This document shows, one piece after another, positions 35,539 through 47,054 of a DNA stretch of 64,000 bases (its first letter is position 1; every line of letters begins with the position of its first letter). Below the pieces are notes generated by a model, which saw only the letters and a list, made by a program, of their open reading frames with translations, did no database searches and was not told the DNA's origin. Origin of the DNA: Clarireedia homoeocarpa (taxonomy: Eukaryota; Ascomycota; Leotiomycetes; Helotiales; Rutstroemiaceae); the NCBI GenBank assembly GCA_001465935.1, contig LNKV01000017.1, positions 383,499 to 447,498 on the forward strand, given 5' to 3'. The translations under genes and the position numbers were made by a program.

Positions 35539-36324
35539 GTTAGAAGGGAGGGGACTATATACCTTTTTACCTGCCTCGTTGTTATCTTCGGAAATTTGAA
35601 GGGTCAACGCTTTCGCGAACTCGAATCGCCGCTTCACCAACGATGGCTTTGTAATTTGCTTCTGCTTCTGCTTTGCCAGCACAACCAGCACTATACTTTT
35701 TACCTTATACATCTTTACGACAGTTTAACCCAATTTCGACGACCTCGCTATCCATAAAAACCACCATGATATGCGATCAATACTCACTGGTATCGACTTT
35801 CCGTTATATTTTATTCCTATTCATCCCCCGTGTTATATCTCATATTTATGCAACAGTATTTATTTGCGCAGAGCCGTAGGGGAAGTTTCGGCGAAGGGAA
35901 TGAAAATTGGTGGGCGCGAGGGTGATGATCAGGCGTAGAAGTGTGAGTGAGGCTGATGATATTTTTGCCCTGCTCTGCACAATCGAAGAACATGATTTTA
36001 GTTATTATTTAGAATTAATTTGAATGCCCGAATATAAGAAGAATCTCGACGTGGGCCAGTAGTTGTGGACTAGATTCTTTGAATGTCTACTCTTAAGTAG
36101 AATATGAAGAAGCAAAATAGCATCTACTTCCTTAATCTTCTCAGATACATCATATGCAGTCCCACTCCGCCAACATAAAACAAAGTGCCACTCATGGTAT
36201 CACAGAAACTCCCCAAAAGTCAACCCAGTACATAACACCTAAACACCCCATCCATCCATCCATTCATCCATACATATATCCCTGATACCCAAAAGCAGAC
36301 GCCCAAATTGCTCATCAGCTTGAA
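35539..36324. other. Convergent 3' flanks
   Basis: About 0.8 kb between the BRCT/WGR gene and use1. AT-rich with short ATCC repeats near 36249-36280. No gene seen. Confidence 0.6.
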
Positions 36325-37404
36325 CTAGAACCTCAATTTCGGTAATACAAACACAATAACCAATGCCAGAACCGCCAGCCCCGCAATATAAGCATACATA
36401 ATCATCCTACCCCACCAACCTTTTCCCTCCGTCATCGACCTCAAATGTCCCATTCGTCTACTAGCTGCTTCGAGACCCAACTGATTGCGATCCATGCCTG
36501 CGACCGCGGAGTCCAAGACTGCGGAATCAGAGGCGAGCGTGTTGGCGAAGGAGTGAGAGGAGGCTTTGAGTTGTTGCGCCATGCTGAGGAGAGATGCAGT
36601 GAGATCTTCTTGTTCAGTACGATTGTGAGTTAGAAGGGTTTCGGCTGTAGTAGTGGCTGTAGTTGTGGGCGCAGGTGGCGAGGTGCCGGTAGAGGCTGAA
36701 GTTGTATATGCCGTGGTATGATCAGCATTGGAGGTAGAGCTAGGAGGTGGTTGCACAAAGAGGTCTGAGTGGTGGGGAATTCGAGAGCGGAGAGTAAATG
36801 GTTCTTCTGCAACTGAGATTCGAGATCTGGAGAGTGGAGACGAGGGGTCTATATCTGTAAAAGGAGGCGTATGGGTTGTCGGCGAAGGTACGGAGCGATC
36901 CTCATGTGTAGCCGTTTCGTCTGTAGTTTCTGATGGAGTGTCTTGAGCTAATAAATCCTCCCCATCAGATGTATCGTCCTCCGATTCATAGTCGCCAAGC
37001 TAAAACCATCAGCAGATATTCCTGCGCCAGCTGCCAGAGATTCAACAAACCTCATTCAGTTCTTGCAGCCGTTCGCCCAATTTATGTAAGAGCTCCCGCT
37101 TTCGCAATAAATCAGCCTGGACCTCTTGTTTCTTCGATAGCACTTTGATGTTCTGCGCATCTTGCTCGACATGTACCAATAGGTCGCGCGCGTATTCGAG
37201 GTTCTGTGCCTAAGTCAGATATAATTTCTTCCAACATATAGAGAATGTCCCTACAGTGCCCATTTTCTCCCGCTCGAAATGATTTCCGGCTTTTGCAGAT
37301 ATGTCCGTAGACATCAAGTTTTTTTGCAACCTTGCAAGCATGCGCTCTAGATTTGTGAAGCTAACATTCTGCTCTGGCGCTGGTAAGGAGTTAAGTCTCG
37401 CCAT
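36325..37404 (-). CDS. use1: SNARE Use1 (ER retrograde transport)
   Basis: Three exons, 37404-37255, 37209-37051 and 36999-36325, encode 327 aa, all joins in phase 0. The N-terminus, NVSFTNLERMLARLQKNLMS, matches Use1. Exon 2 adds a long helix (AQNLEYARDLLVHVEQDAQ, then LLHKLGERLQELNE). A disordered Ser/Thr/Pro-rich middle follows. Near the C-terminus there is a SNARE-like heptad helix (LTASLLSMAQQLKASSHSF, LDSAVAGMDRNQLGLE) and a tail anchor MYAYIAGLAVLALVIVFVL. Use1 is the Q-SNARE that works with Sec20, Ufe1 and Sec22 in Golgi-to-ER fusion. In the SNARE motif the zero-layer position is not certain by eye. The first intron donor is GTAGGG, slightly weak. Confidence 0.85.
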
Positions 37405-37633
37405 AGTTTTTCGCAGTTGTCTTGTCCTCTATTAGACGTTCATGAGCATCGTCATTATTAGATGTATTTAGGAATGTGGCTGATAGATCTTTCGCTTAGT
37501 CAGTTAGTCTAAAGCCACAGCGTCTGTCCACTACTGAAAGATTAATTTATTAAGTTAGGAGCGTTTTGCTTTGCTTTGCTTGGCGTTTCCGACATACTCG
37601 GCAGCACCTTCAGCCCCGCGATTCCTTTTCACC

Positions 37634-39091
37634 ATGGCCGGTTGTTCATCACCCCCAGCCGCTCAGAAGACGCACCGTATGCCAGATCAAAGGAAACGGC
37701 ATCGAGAAGACGAAGCCCATTCCTCCCGCGTTTCACCTGAGTCGTCACATAAACGACAGCGAACATCAACGGCTCCTACTCAAAATACAATTAAGAAGGC
37801 TCGGATTGAGTTCTGGAGAGAGAGAGGCACCTGGCCGACACAAGAACAAGAGACAACAATGCGTCGTTTTCGAGAACTTGTTGACGACGCGCGTGCAACA
37901 AGACGCTCGCTGAGCCGCAAACGCTCAAATAGCAGCATCAGTTCGGAAACATACCAGACACAAACTTCAAGCAACCAACTACCTCGGGATCAAAAGAGTG
38001 CCCCGTATAAGCATCCATTGTTCGAAGAACAACTAAGGGACTGTGGCAGTTTCTTGGATAATCATGCAGAAGGTATTACCGCTGAAAGCAAAAAACTTTG
38101 CCAGACACTGCTCGAAGGGGAGCAGTCGCCACCAGAACATACCCTCTTCTCTGATGACGATCTGTTCCAGAAGACATGCACAAGAATCAGGGGCCAAAAT
38201 GAGGCCAAGGTAGTTCGCGATATTACACCTCTTATTGTGCCCTCGGCGGAGATTTTAGCCGACAGAGGAGCCAAACACTTAGAGATTCTTAGGGAGACTG
38301 TCAACGTATGTTGGGTCAACTCTACCAGTTTCATGAAACCCCTAGGTTCACGTCCTGGTCCCCGTCCCCAACCAGATTTTGGTCTTGGTTTCAAGAAAGA
38401 TGCCTTCGGTCGAGAACGGCTTCAGAAGTTACAGCCTTTCCTCGGTGATCTACTCACTGATTCTTCCTTAATTGCGGCCACATATAACATGTACTTACCG
38501 TTCTTCTCTGCCGAGGTCAAATGTGGAGCGGTTGCAATTGATATTGCGGATCGACAAAACGCTCACACTCAATCCGTCATTTTACGTGGCTTGTACACAC
38601 TCTTCCGCCTAGTTGGCCGAGAGAAAGAGCTACATCGAGAAATAAATGGCTTTTCAATATCTCACACCGATGCCGATGTGAGAATTTGGGGCCATTACGC
38701 CGTCATTGATGGAGACGATGTCAAGTATTATCGCCATGCAATCCGTCAATTTAATTTCACGGAGTTGGATGGGAAGGATAAGTGGACAGCATATACTTTT
38801 GTCCGGAACGTTTACGATTTATGGCTTCCGAAGCACTTTGAAAGAATCTGCAACATTATCGACATGCTACCAGCCGATTTGAACTTTGACGTCTGTGAAC
38901 AAGGACCCGAATCGGCCTCTTCACGCTCAGGATTATCTCAACGGGTTGAAAGCTACGGCTTAGACGATGAACCAGTGGTACAAGACAGCCAACCAACCCG
39001 CCAGCCAAGCGTTCGGCCAATCACCCCCAATCCAACAATAGGGACTGAGTCTACCGAGTCTGCCGCGTCTAAGAAGAGACGTCTGCAGTAG
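37634..39091 (+). CDS. DUF7924-type protein, possible PD-(D/E)XK nuclease fold
   Basis: A single exon of 485 aa from the ATG in ACCATGG at 37634; the frame is open further upstream but has no ATG. Residues 1-130 are basic, Ser-rich and likely disordered, with several Arg/Lys clusters that could be nuclear signals. Residues about 140-430 form the conserved part: PDFGLGF (Pro247-Asp248), then FFSAEVKCGA (Glu294, Lys296), followed by a helix beginning IADRQNAHTQS and, later, WTAYTFVRNVYDLWLPKHF. A PD ... ExK spacing of about 46 residues is what a PD-(D/E)XK endonuclease core shows. From memory this is the fungal DUF7924 family, often multicopy in Leotiomycetes. No function is established; nuclease activity is inference. 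Confidence 0.75.
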   Translation: MAGCSSPPAAQKTHRMPDQRKRHREDEAHSSRVSPESSHKRQRTSTAPTQNTIKKARIEFWRERGTWPTQEQETTMRRFRELVDDARATRRSLSRKRSNSSISSETYQTQTSSNQLPRDQKSAPYKHPLFEEQLRDCGSFLDNHAEGITAESKKLCQTLLEGEQSPPEHTLFSDDDLFQKTCTRIRGQNEAKVVRDITPLIVPSAEILADRGAKHLEILRETVNVCWVNSTSFMKPLGSRPGPRPQPDFGLGFKKDAFGRERLQKLQPFLGDLLTDSSLIAATYNMYLPFFSAEVKCGAVAIDIADRQNAHTQSVILRGLYTLFRLVGREKELHREINGFSISHTDADVRIWGHYAVIDGDDVKYYRHAIRQFNFTELDGKDKWTAYTFVRNVYDLWLPKHFERICNIIDMLPADLNFDVCEQGPESASSRSGLSQRVESYGLDDEPVVQDSQPTRQPSVRPITPNPTIGTESTESAASKKRRLQ

Positions 39092-39723
39092 CGATTTGCA
39101 ATCACTGCTCACATCAAGCCTCGCGATTTCTCTGAGTCTGTTATATTATGACAGCTTCGAACCTAGCCATGGATACCAATCTTCTCGCGTAGACCGTGCT
39201 TTACGAATGTTCTGCGATGTGCAACAAATACTTGCTGGCCACTAAGCCTCTTGCTAAGAAAGTCAAATTGCTGCTCTTTGCCAGACGCAGAAGCTTTTGC
39301 GGCTAGGCAAGCTGATCTACCGAAACAGATGGTGATGTTAAAATGTGACGTTGGTCGGCTCGCGTTTGGCCAAAGCCCTTTTCGGTAGGGTTGGGATATT
39401 TTCTAGCATCGGTTCGTTTACTAGATCACGTGCCGAGTGCGGGAAGGAGTCTATGTGTAGGGTATGTCTTATTGAAAATGTTTAAATCCGGGTATCCTTT
39501 AATCCTGGGCCACGAGCGTTATATATATTCGAGAGTGAGAGAAACACATTGGTTATTGAACTGCAGAGCTTCAATCATTAAGTAGCGATTAATTTTAATG
39601 TTAGAACATGGTTAAACCGTCTAGGCGTTTTAGTACAAATATGATATCTTTTCATAAATCGGAGTATTACTCCCAAACCATTTAGCATCCCAGCCAAACG
39701 AAACTCCCGTATCAAGAACAATC
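39092..39723. other. Convergent 3' flanks, no gene
   Basis: About 0.6 kb between the DUF7924 gene and the amine oxidase gene. One 64-codon frame shows no recognisable feature. Confidence 0.6.
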
Positions 39724-41952
39724 TTACAACTTTGCGTCAACTCCACTCTTCTGGCAACATGCTAATGCATCGCTATTCTTTTCCTTCTCTACCAACTTCG
39801 ACGCCAAGTTCCGTGAGGACGGCACATCAATAGATGGATTGGCCCCGAAGAAATCCGCTGGCTTGATGTGCAACTCATGAATCTCCACCGGCATTACAGG
39901 CCAATCTTCAACTCTTGGATTATGTGTCAATCCAAAGCTGTTCCAAACCACAACATCGTCTCCTTCTGTCACGAACTCATCGCTCCTCTCAACCGCGTCG
40001 CCCACTCCATCGATTTCCTTTCGGCTTTGCAGTGTATATCTTCCACCAGCATACAGCTCACCATCCTTGTATTTTGTAACCCAAACGTGATGTTGTGCAA
40101 ATGTCGCTCTCTGCGCTTGAATGCTTTCCTTCTGAGCAAGTAGCATCTGTGTAGGTGCGGGTGTGAACTTGTAGCCGACACTCTTCCCGCTAATCGCATT
40201 CTTCTTATTTGGATTCACCATTTTGATAACACGATTATGTTGAGGCGCCGCATCAACCCATTGAGACTTCGTAACAGGCGTCTGTACAACCTCGTAGAAG
40301 TTACCGTAAGGATTCCTCTCTTCTGAGATTGGAACGGCATGGGATTCTTCGACCAAGACAGAATTGGCATGTCCATCAATCGCAGGGTCCATTCTAACGC
40401 AAAAGATATGTTGATGATTTTGTGCTAGAACACCTGGAGACACAACGTTTCCGTACTCGGACCTCTTACCAGCATCAATGGACACCACGCTCACGATCCC
40501 GGTGGCGCGCGTTTCGACTGTGATGCCGCCTGACTGATCAAATTTATACGCAAAAATGTATTCATAGTTGGCAAGGGTGATAATGAACTGCACGACCAGC
40601 TCCCGACGTCGTGTTACTACAGCACGTCCCGTACGCCAGTTCGTGTGCTTCCACCCGATACCGTTGTCTTGCTCGTGGAGACAAATGACGTTGGGGCTGA
40701 TGGAGACAGTTCCATTACTTTCGGTCTTGGTCCCATCAAAATACTTGAGACAACGTCAGATAGAAATTTTTGAGCAGGTAGTGTGAGGCATGCTTACCTT
40801 GATTACACCTAAACAGTCGCAGCCGAGCTCAAGGTTGTTTGCACAATTACCAGCTCCGCCGTCTCCAAAATCGAATGCCTGCTTACGGAAGAATGGTGAT
40901 CGTGCGTCTGCGTACGGAACAGTCTAATAGTCTGTCAGCATGCGAGTCTATTATCTCATGCTTGACATTCTTACCATCTCGCTAATACTGAGTCTGTACA
41001 GCACACTTCTTCCGTCATACCAAACATCGTGAATAGTCGCTCCCTCGCGGTGGTTGAATCCAACACGGAACCTCCACTTCTGCCACTCAACCAAGCTCTC
41101 ATCTGTAACACTGAAACTAGGTCCATCCGGCTGGATGACGTTGATAGGCTTCATATCCTGTCGGACTCCATTTTCGAGCAGTTCTGGCACATACTCAGCA
41201 GACTTGCAATGCGCCAAAATATCCTTAGCGTACGTCCCGACTTTGAAACCATCTCCAATTCCACCAGTAGCAAGCTTATCTATGCGGACGATTTCACGCG
41301 TTGTGGCATCCATGATTGGGATGAGTGGTAGAGGGTACGCGTAGAAGTTGGAGTCGGGATTTCTGTTTCGGATATCTTGAGCAAAACAAAGACCCTGGAA
41401 GTAGCGTGGGTTTTCTACTTCAATGGTCCCTCCATATGGCCATGGCTCAACAACTACCTCGAAACCTAACGGGATGTTGAGTTCTGCGACTGCTTCTTTG
41501 AAGGAAGCGGATCTCCAAACGGCTTTGACGAGATCGTCGAGTTCTCCTCTGTAATCATGTAAGTAAATAGTCATATGAAGTCAAACGGGTCAAACATACA
41601 AAGTTAAACTAGCATGATGCGCAATGCTGACGAGTTCGCGTGAAATCTCAGCACCTTCTTCGATATCAACAAGTGACTCATGGTATTGTGGAATTTTGTT
41701 ATTGCCGATGACATCGTAATTAACTCTCGCTACTCGTCTTGGACGAGGTGTGGAAGATGTGAGGGTGCCATTATGTTCGGCTTCGAGGAATTTGGAGAGT
41801 TCTGCTTTTGCTGGCTCTTCGAGGGAGATCGTTCGGAAGTCTATGATTGCCTTGTCGTATAGACGTAAGACAACATCTCTTGCTCGGTTTGCTTCTTCTA
41901 CGGAAATCTGCGTGAGGGGGTGAGGTTTCTGGGTTGGGCTCAAGTGCTCCAT
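39724..41952 (-). CDS. Peroxisomal copper amine oxidase
   Basis: Four exons, 41952-41600, 41548-40975, 40923-40798 and 40743-39724, encode 690 aa, with all phases consistent. The enzyme oxidises primary amines to aldehyde, ammonia and hydrogen peroxide using copper and a topaquinone made from its own tyrosine. That tyrosine is Tyr411 in LANYEYIF. The catalytic base is likely Asp327 in RKQAFDFGDGGAG. Copper ligands are His461 and His463 (NHQHIF) and His625 (GLTHNPRVEDWP). The last three residues, AKL, are a type-1 peroxisomal signal, consistent with hydrogen peroxide handling beside catalase. The start is the first in-frame ATG; the frame extends upstream only to a TTG. It is divergent from the permease gene, with 746 bp between them. 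Confidence 0.95.
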
Positions 41953-42698
41953 GATGGATATGTGAGATGAGGGGAGAGTGCCCAACGTATTGATTGGTAT
42001 TGCTTCGGCTTCGGCTTTGGGGGGTTTTAAAATCTATTGAACAATATGAAAATGGGATTGAAAGTCCACCAATTCACATGCAAAGACGAGAAAGGTCGAG
42101 CAGTAAGAAAATTTGGAAACCTCATGCCTACTTATAACCATTATAAGACAGTCCCACAGCCCTGGGTATAACATAATAGAACTAGAATAGACCTTGCCGA
42201 TATCCGCAGTAACCGGGCTTGTTACAACCATGGCCAGTGTATTAGAGCACAGTGTAATCAACAATCAATCACTCTATGCAGCTTATCGAGCCCCTCTTTG
42301 CGATCTCAGAGATATCCGGGCACGGGTATCTCGGAAAACATCAATTGCGGGGTCCGGGTATAGAGATACCCGGACTTCGTAACCGGTATCTGAAAAGGGA
42401 GATACCAAGAAAACTTAATAAAGGAAAGTTACGACTCCTGCACACGGCATTCAAAATCAATGCAAGTCGGAAGTCCCGGCATATTAGAGACAGATGCAAT
42501 GCAGATACTACGTGGAAAAACGGAAAGACTCCGCAGTGGATTTCTTGAGAGTGTAAATAGAGTACTATGGCCTCAGCTTAGGCCAAGTTGTCGATTCAGA
42601 AGTTTGTAGTAACTATACTGAAATCAAGTTTTTTATTTCGATTTTTGAAGCTGCGCCATCAAATTGTTTTAGAAATTTGTTGGGGTTATTTTGATACC
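41953..42698. promoter_or_regulatory. Shared promoter of amine oxidase and permease
   Basis: A 746-bp divergent region. It carries a 22-bp palindrome at 42353-42374 and several copies of an octamer GGTATCTC in both orientations between 42309 and 42406. CGG/CCG triplets sit inside the palindrome, as expected for a dimeric Zn2Cys6 factor such as the one encoded nearby. The target assignment is inference. Confidence 0.5.
42353..42374. promoter_or_regulatory. Perfect inverted repeat with 9-bp arms, candidate operator
   Basis: Arms TCCGGGTAT and ATACCCGGA flank AGAG. The arms contain CGG and CCG triplets 12 bp apart. Confidence 0.6.
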
Positions 42699-44482
42699 AT
42701 GGGTTTTTCGGACAAGGACAAGAAAATAGGAGAAGACTTCATCGCCGAGAAATCTTTATATTCCTCTACGGGAGTAGGAGATAGGAAAGACGATGCAGTG
42801 GCAGCTGGCCAAATAGAGGAGGAACTTCGAAGAGAATTCTCCGTCTGGTCGCTTATCTCACTATGTCTCTGCTTGATGGGTACATGGGAGGCATTGACAA
42901 GTGTTGTCACAGCAGCATTGGCAAATGGCGGAGCTCCGTGCCTGTTTTACAACTAGTAAGCTGATCAACCCATCGACAACGAGCCTCCTCATACTAAATT
43001 TCCCGAAGTTGTATATCCCTGTTAGGAAGCCTAGCGATATCGTTGTCCCTTGCCGAGATAGCATCTATCTGGCCAACAGCTGGAGGCAAGCGAACCATCA
43101 ATCATCATCAGACCTGAACTAATATATCGATAATATGTAGGACAATACCATTTCGTCGCAGCACTGGCCCCGAAAAGCCAAAGGAAAATTGCGTCCTGGT
43201 TCACCGGCTGGATCTCGATAGGGGGCCAAATAGTCCTAACTGCATCTGCGGCATTCTCTGCTGGTCTGCAGTTCCAGGGCCTCATCACTCTGAACAATCC
43301 TGATACTTATGTGCCGAAAAGATGGCAAGGCATGCTCTTTTACTGGCTCATTCTTCTGTATTCAGCGGTTGTCAATATTTGGGGTTCGAGGATTCTGCCA
43401 CATACAAACATTGCTTCTGGTAGGTGCTAGACCCCGAAAATGGCCACTTACATTCAAATACTAACATATTCAGGGGTGCTCCACATCGCAGGCTTCGTAG
43501 CAATTGTGGCAGTGCTCGGCGCAATGGCACCCAAACATGACGCATATTTCGTCTTCGTCAAGGTCACCAATACTAGTGGATGGGAAAACGATGGAGTTTC
43601 GTGGCTAGTAGGCCTTCTCAGCGCAGTATATCCGCTTCTTGGGTAAGGAAAATTTCTCCCGCACAAATCCTCATCGTTATACTGACCATTCCCCGCAGAT
43701 ACGACGCCGCTTGTCATCTAGCAGAAGAGTTACCTCGACCGGCACGAAATGTACCGATTGCCATGGTCTGCAGCGTTGTTATCAACGGATTGATGGGACT
43801 TGGCTATTGTATAATCCTGCTCTACTCCCTTGGAAACCTAGACGACTTACTAGCATCACGTACCGGCTTCCCGTACATGCAACTGTGCTTGAACGTCACA
43901 GGCAATGCAGCGGGTGCTACTATCTTGATCCTCATCGTCTGCTTAATTGCCGTAGCCGCCAACGCTGCTGGTTGCACATCGACATCAAGAACATACTGGG
44001 CTTTTGCTCGCGACTCCGGTACACCATATTCGAGGTACTTTGCTCACGTACATCCAACGTTGCAAGTACCTGTTCGCGCTATCGTCGCTTTGACTGTAGT
44101 AGAAATGCTTCTTGGATTAATCTATCTTGGAAATGGTACTGCATTTAACGCCATCTTATCCATGTCTGTGCTCGGCATGTATGCTTCATATCTTCTGCCA
44201 ATTATTTACATGATGTTATACGACAGAAAAAGTCTGAGAAAAGATCGATATAGCTCCTTCCAACTTGGAGATCGCCTCGGTTGGTGGGTAAATGTTATGG
44301 CTGTTGCGTGGCTTGTCCTAGCAATAGTCTTCTGCACATTCCCAAGCATAAAACCAGTCACCGCCCAAAACATGAATTATAGTGCAGTCGTTATGGGTGG
44401 TTGGTTGCTCTTCGGTGCTGTCTTCTTCTTCTGCTTTGGTAGAAAAGAATATAACGGGCCTGCTGGTATTAATGAAATGTAG
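42699..44482 (+). CDS. APC-family amino acid / GABA-choline-type permease
   Basis: Five exons, 42699-42955, 43009-43085, 43141-43419, 43474-43642 and 43699-44482, encode 521 aa with all phases matched. The spliced protein reads like fungal Uga4/Hnm1-type transporters: FSVWSLISLCLCLMGTWEAL (TM1), LLGSLAISLSLAEIASIWPT (TM2-3), AGGQYHFVAALAP, then ten or so further hydrophobic segments with PLLGYDAACHLAEELPRPAR, a signature of this subfamily. The substrate is probably an amine or amino acid; its position next to an amine oxidase favours an amine such as GABA, choline or a polyamine breakdown product, but this is inference. Intron 2 (43086-43140) starts with GC instead of GT; the frame works only with this GC-AG splice. 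The protein is full length for the family. Confidence 0.88.
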
Positions 44483-44559
44483 GATATGTGCAAGGAAACA
44501 ACATGATTAGAGACGAATCACCACTTTGGTGCCTGATAAATATTGTGCTTGAGACCAAA

Positions 44560-46673
44560 TTAGAGTTTCCATGCATGATCGCCATCGAGTAGACCTCTAA
44601 GTTCCTCATCGAAAGTGTAAAATTCATCGGAAGGATCTCCAAAATCCCGCAAAAATTCCCAATCCTCTGTTGGTGAGGGACCCTTCCCAGCGTTGGACAG
44701 AGGTTCCGCTGACAACCGTGGTCCATCTAGCGCAGCTTGATGGCTAGACGTTTGCATCATTGCTAGATCTTGCTGAGATGCTCCGACAATCGGAGATCTA
44801 ATACTCGAATCTTGTGGCATTGCAGAGACTTTCATAGTTAGTTTAAATGTCTTTTGATCTAGGAATATGAGTAACTTACGGTCAACTAATAGTTGTTGAC
44901 GGGCTCCAGCACTCTTCCAACTCTTAGCAAGTACCGAAAGCCAATGAATACACATTCTAAGACGACGCTGTGATTCGACCATATCTGCTCCATCGGGTTG
45001 CTTGACATGATATAAAAGGGTGCTTGCAGCGGTGAAGATACTAAAAACCATGTCGCATGGTAAACCATATAACATGTCAAAATATTTCTCCAAGATGTCG
45101 CATATCTTTTGCGCGGCGTCCAGGCACACCCGTAAAGGGTTCGCCGAAGGATCGGTGCTTTTAGGACTAGATATCCACCTAGCGATAAATGGCCGATGCA
45201 ACAAGATTGTACCGGAATACATGACCTTAACCAGATTAGTTAATCTTATGAACTTGAAAATGCCAAGACTTACAACGTAATTAGTGATCACGCCAGGGAC
45301 CGATGTCAGTCTTTCACTTAAATCCAGTCGCAATGGTGAGGACTCGATTTCACTCTCCCACTGTCTAAAAGCAGACCACAAGTCCATACGTATTGAATCA
45401 CCTAAAACTGGGTCATCTCGGATAGATTTCCGACTTGAGAGTCCATAGACTTCTCTACAAATCCTTTCCATTAGCGTAGCAAGTCTGATAGTCGTTCCGA
45501 GAACAGATAGTGTGCGCATTTTGCCAGATATATGTACAGAATCAGATGTCATCTGGCGTTTCGAAGATGGGGAAAAGAGTTCGAACTCATCAGCCTCCGA
45601 AGTTGATGGATATGGAGTATCCGTCTCTTCCGCTCTGAGAATTACAGGTCTGCCCATTTCGCTGGATATCATTTTCTCAAGTATAAACAGGTTCCACCAC
45701 AAGCGGTACCGAATCTCGCGCTGAGTTGGGTCGTCTGTCTCGTGAGGACGGTGTAAACGTAGCTCGATCGCCATTGACGAGGCAAGACCACAAAGAGTAG
45801 CTGCTCTTGAGTACTCCGCGACACCATGTTGCTGTAGGGAAAGTATTGTCAACGTCTGACAAGTTGTAATAGATGGAGTAAAAACACCTTTCAGTGTTCT
45901 ATCGATACTCCCTTCGCTCTTCTGTAGCAAATTGAAGCTCTCCTCAAAATAGAATTGAGGTTTAGCAGGAACTCCGGCCTGGCGCTCTCCAACATTCTGC
46001 TTTGAGGGGTGTAGGTCTACACAGGATGCGATAGCAAAGATTGCGGTCGCTAGGACATTCGGTATTTTAGGGGATGGATATGTGTAGTCAAAGGACGCAT
46101 ACATCGGTTTGTAGAGAATTGGCCAAAGCGGATGGATGCAATCGAAGTAAGTCTGAAATAGTTGTTTTGCGACATCCGCTCCCAGCGCATTTGGAATCCG
46201 AGGGACAGGTTCTTTGCGAGGGTATAATATTGGCGCAAGACGAATCTGCTCATGGCCATTCGCCTGAAGACGGGAGCCCAAATCTTGTTGCGTTTGCGCA
46301 ATTGAGCCATTGGGGACTGTGAAAGGGTTCGAGGGAGCAGGTGGTAATGGAGATAGAGTAGGTTGCAAGTTTCCCGCAGGTGTGCTCGGAAGACTGTTAC
46401 TTGAACATATTAATGATTTTTTCCCCATACAATAGCCGATGTATAACTCACCTGCCACTATTCAATCTACGTGAGGTATGCCCTCGCCGTGAAATGCCGT
46501 AGGAGCAATCGCTGTGCCTCAATTGGCAGGGACCGCAAATCGGAGTCACTCCATCACACTGGGTTTACCGTCAATGGCTGCAGCCATCTTTTTACGTGTA
46601 GAACAGATTCTACCTTGATCTTTTTGGCTCCGCACGGCCTGCAGGCTTGCGATACTCGTTTGCGAGCAGACAT
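44560..46673 (-). CDS. Zn2Cys6 transcription factor with fungal-specific TF domain
   Basis: Five exons, 46673-46614, 46558-46452, 46393-45274, 45225-44880 and 44828-44560, encode 633 aa. The zinc cluster is split by intron 1: ACRPCGAKKIK in exon 1 and CDGVTPICGPCQLRHSDC in exon 2 give Cys11, 14, 21, 28, 31 and 38, a perfect CX2CX6CX6CX2CX6C. The middle is the fungal TF homology domain (LFQTYFDCIHPLWPILYKP, and LWWNLFILEKMISSEMGRP). Introns 3 (45226-45273, 48 nt) and 4 (44829-44879, 51 nt) have good GTAAGT donors and CTAAC-type branch sites, but are multiples of three without stops, so they hide inside an apparently continuous frame. The gene ends 77 bp from the permease stop and may control the amine module. 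Confidence 0.88.
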
Positions 46674-47054
46674 AATGAAGCTATGCTTCAGTAACGCGTC
46701 GTATATGGCTCGTCGGAGGTGGTCATGGTATCATAAAACCGAATGGCTCGAAGGGCGGCAGCTGGGGAAGTTTGGGGAAAAGGGTCTGTACGGTTGACTA
46801 GGAAAGCCATAATAGCAAATACGATCAATCGGCTCGGTAGATTACCCCGCGTAATGGTTGCCGACTTGTCGGCTAAGAGGGAACAGGGACATGACATTCA
46901 CAATATCGTGTTATTCGATAGATTCTTAATTTGGTATTAAATTATTTCAAGACATTCCGAAATGAGAAACGAACTATATCTATTTTAGGTAATATTCTGG
47001 GTATCAAACAACATCAAAGAACAACCACCCAACTACAGTAAACCGCAAATAAAG
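46674..47054. other. Promoter of the Zn2Cys6 gene / 3' flank of the laccase relic
   Basis: Nearly 0.4 kb. No gene seen. Confidence 0.6.
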
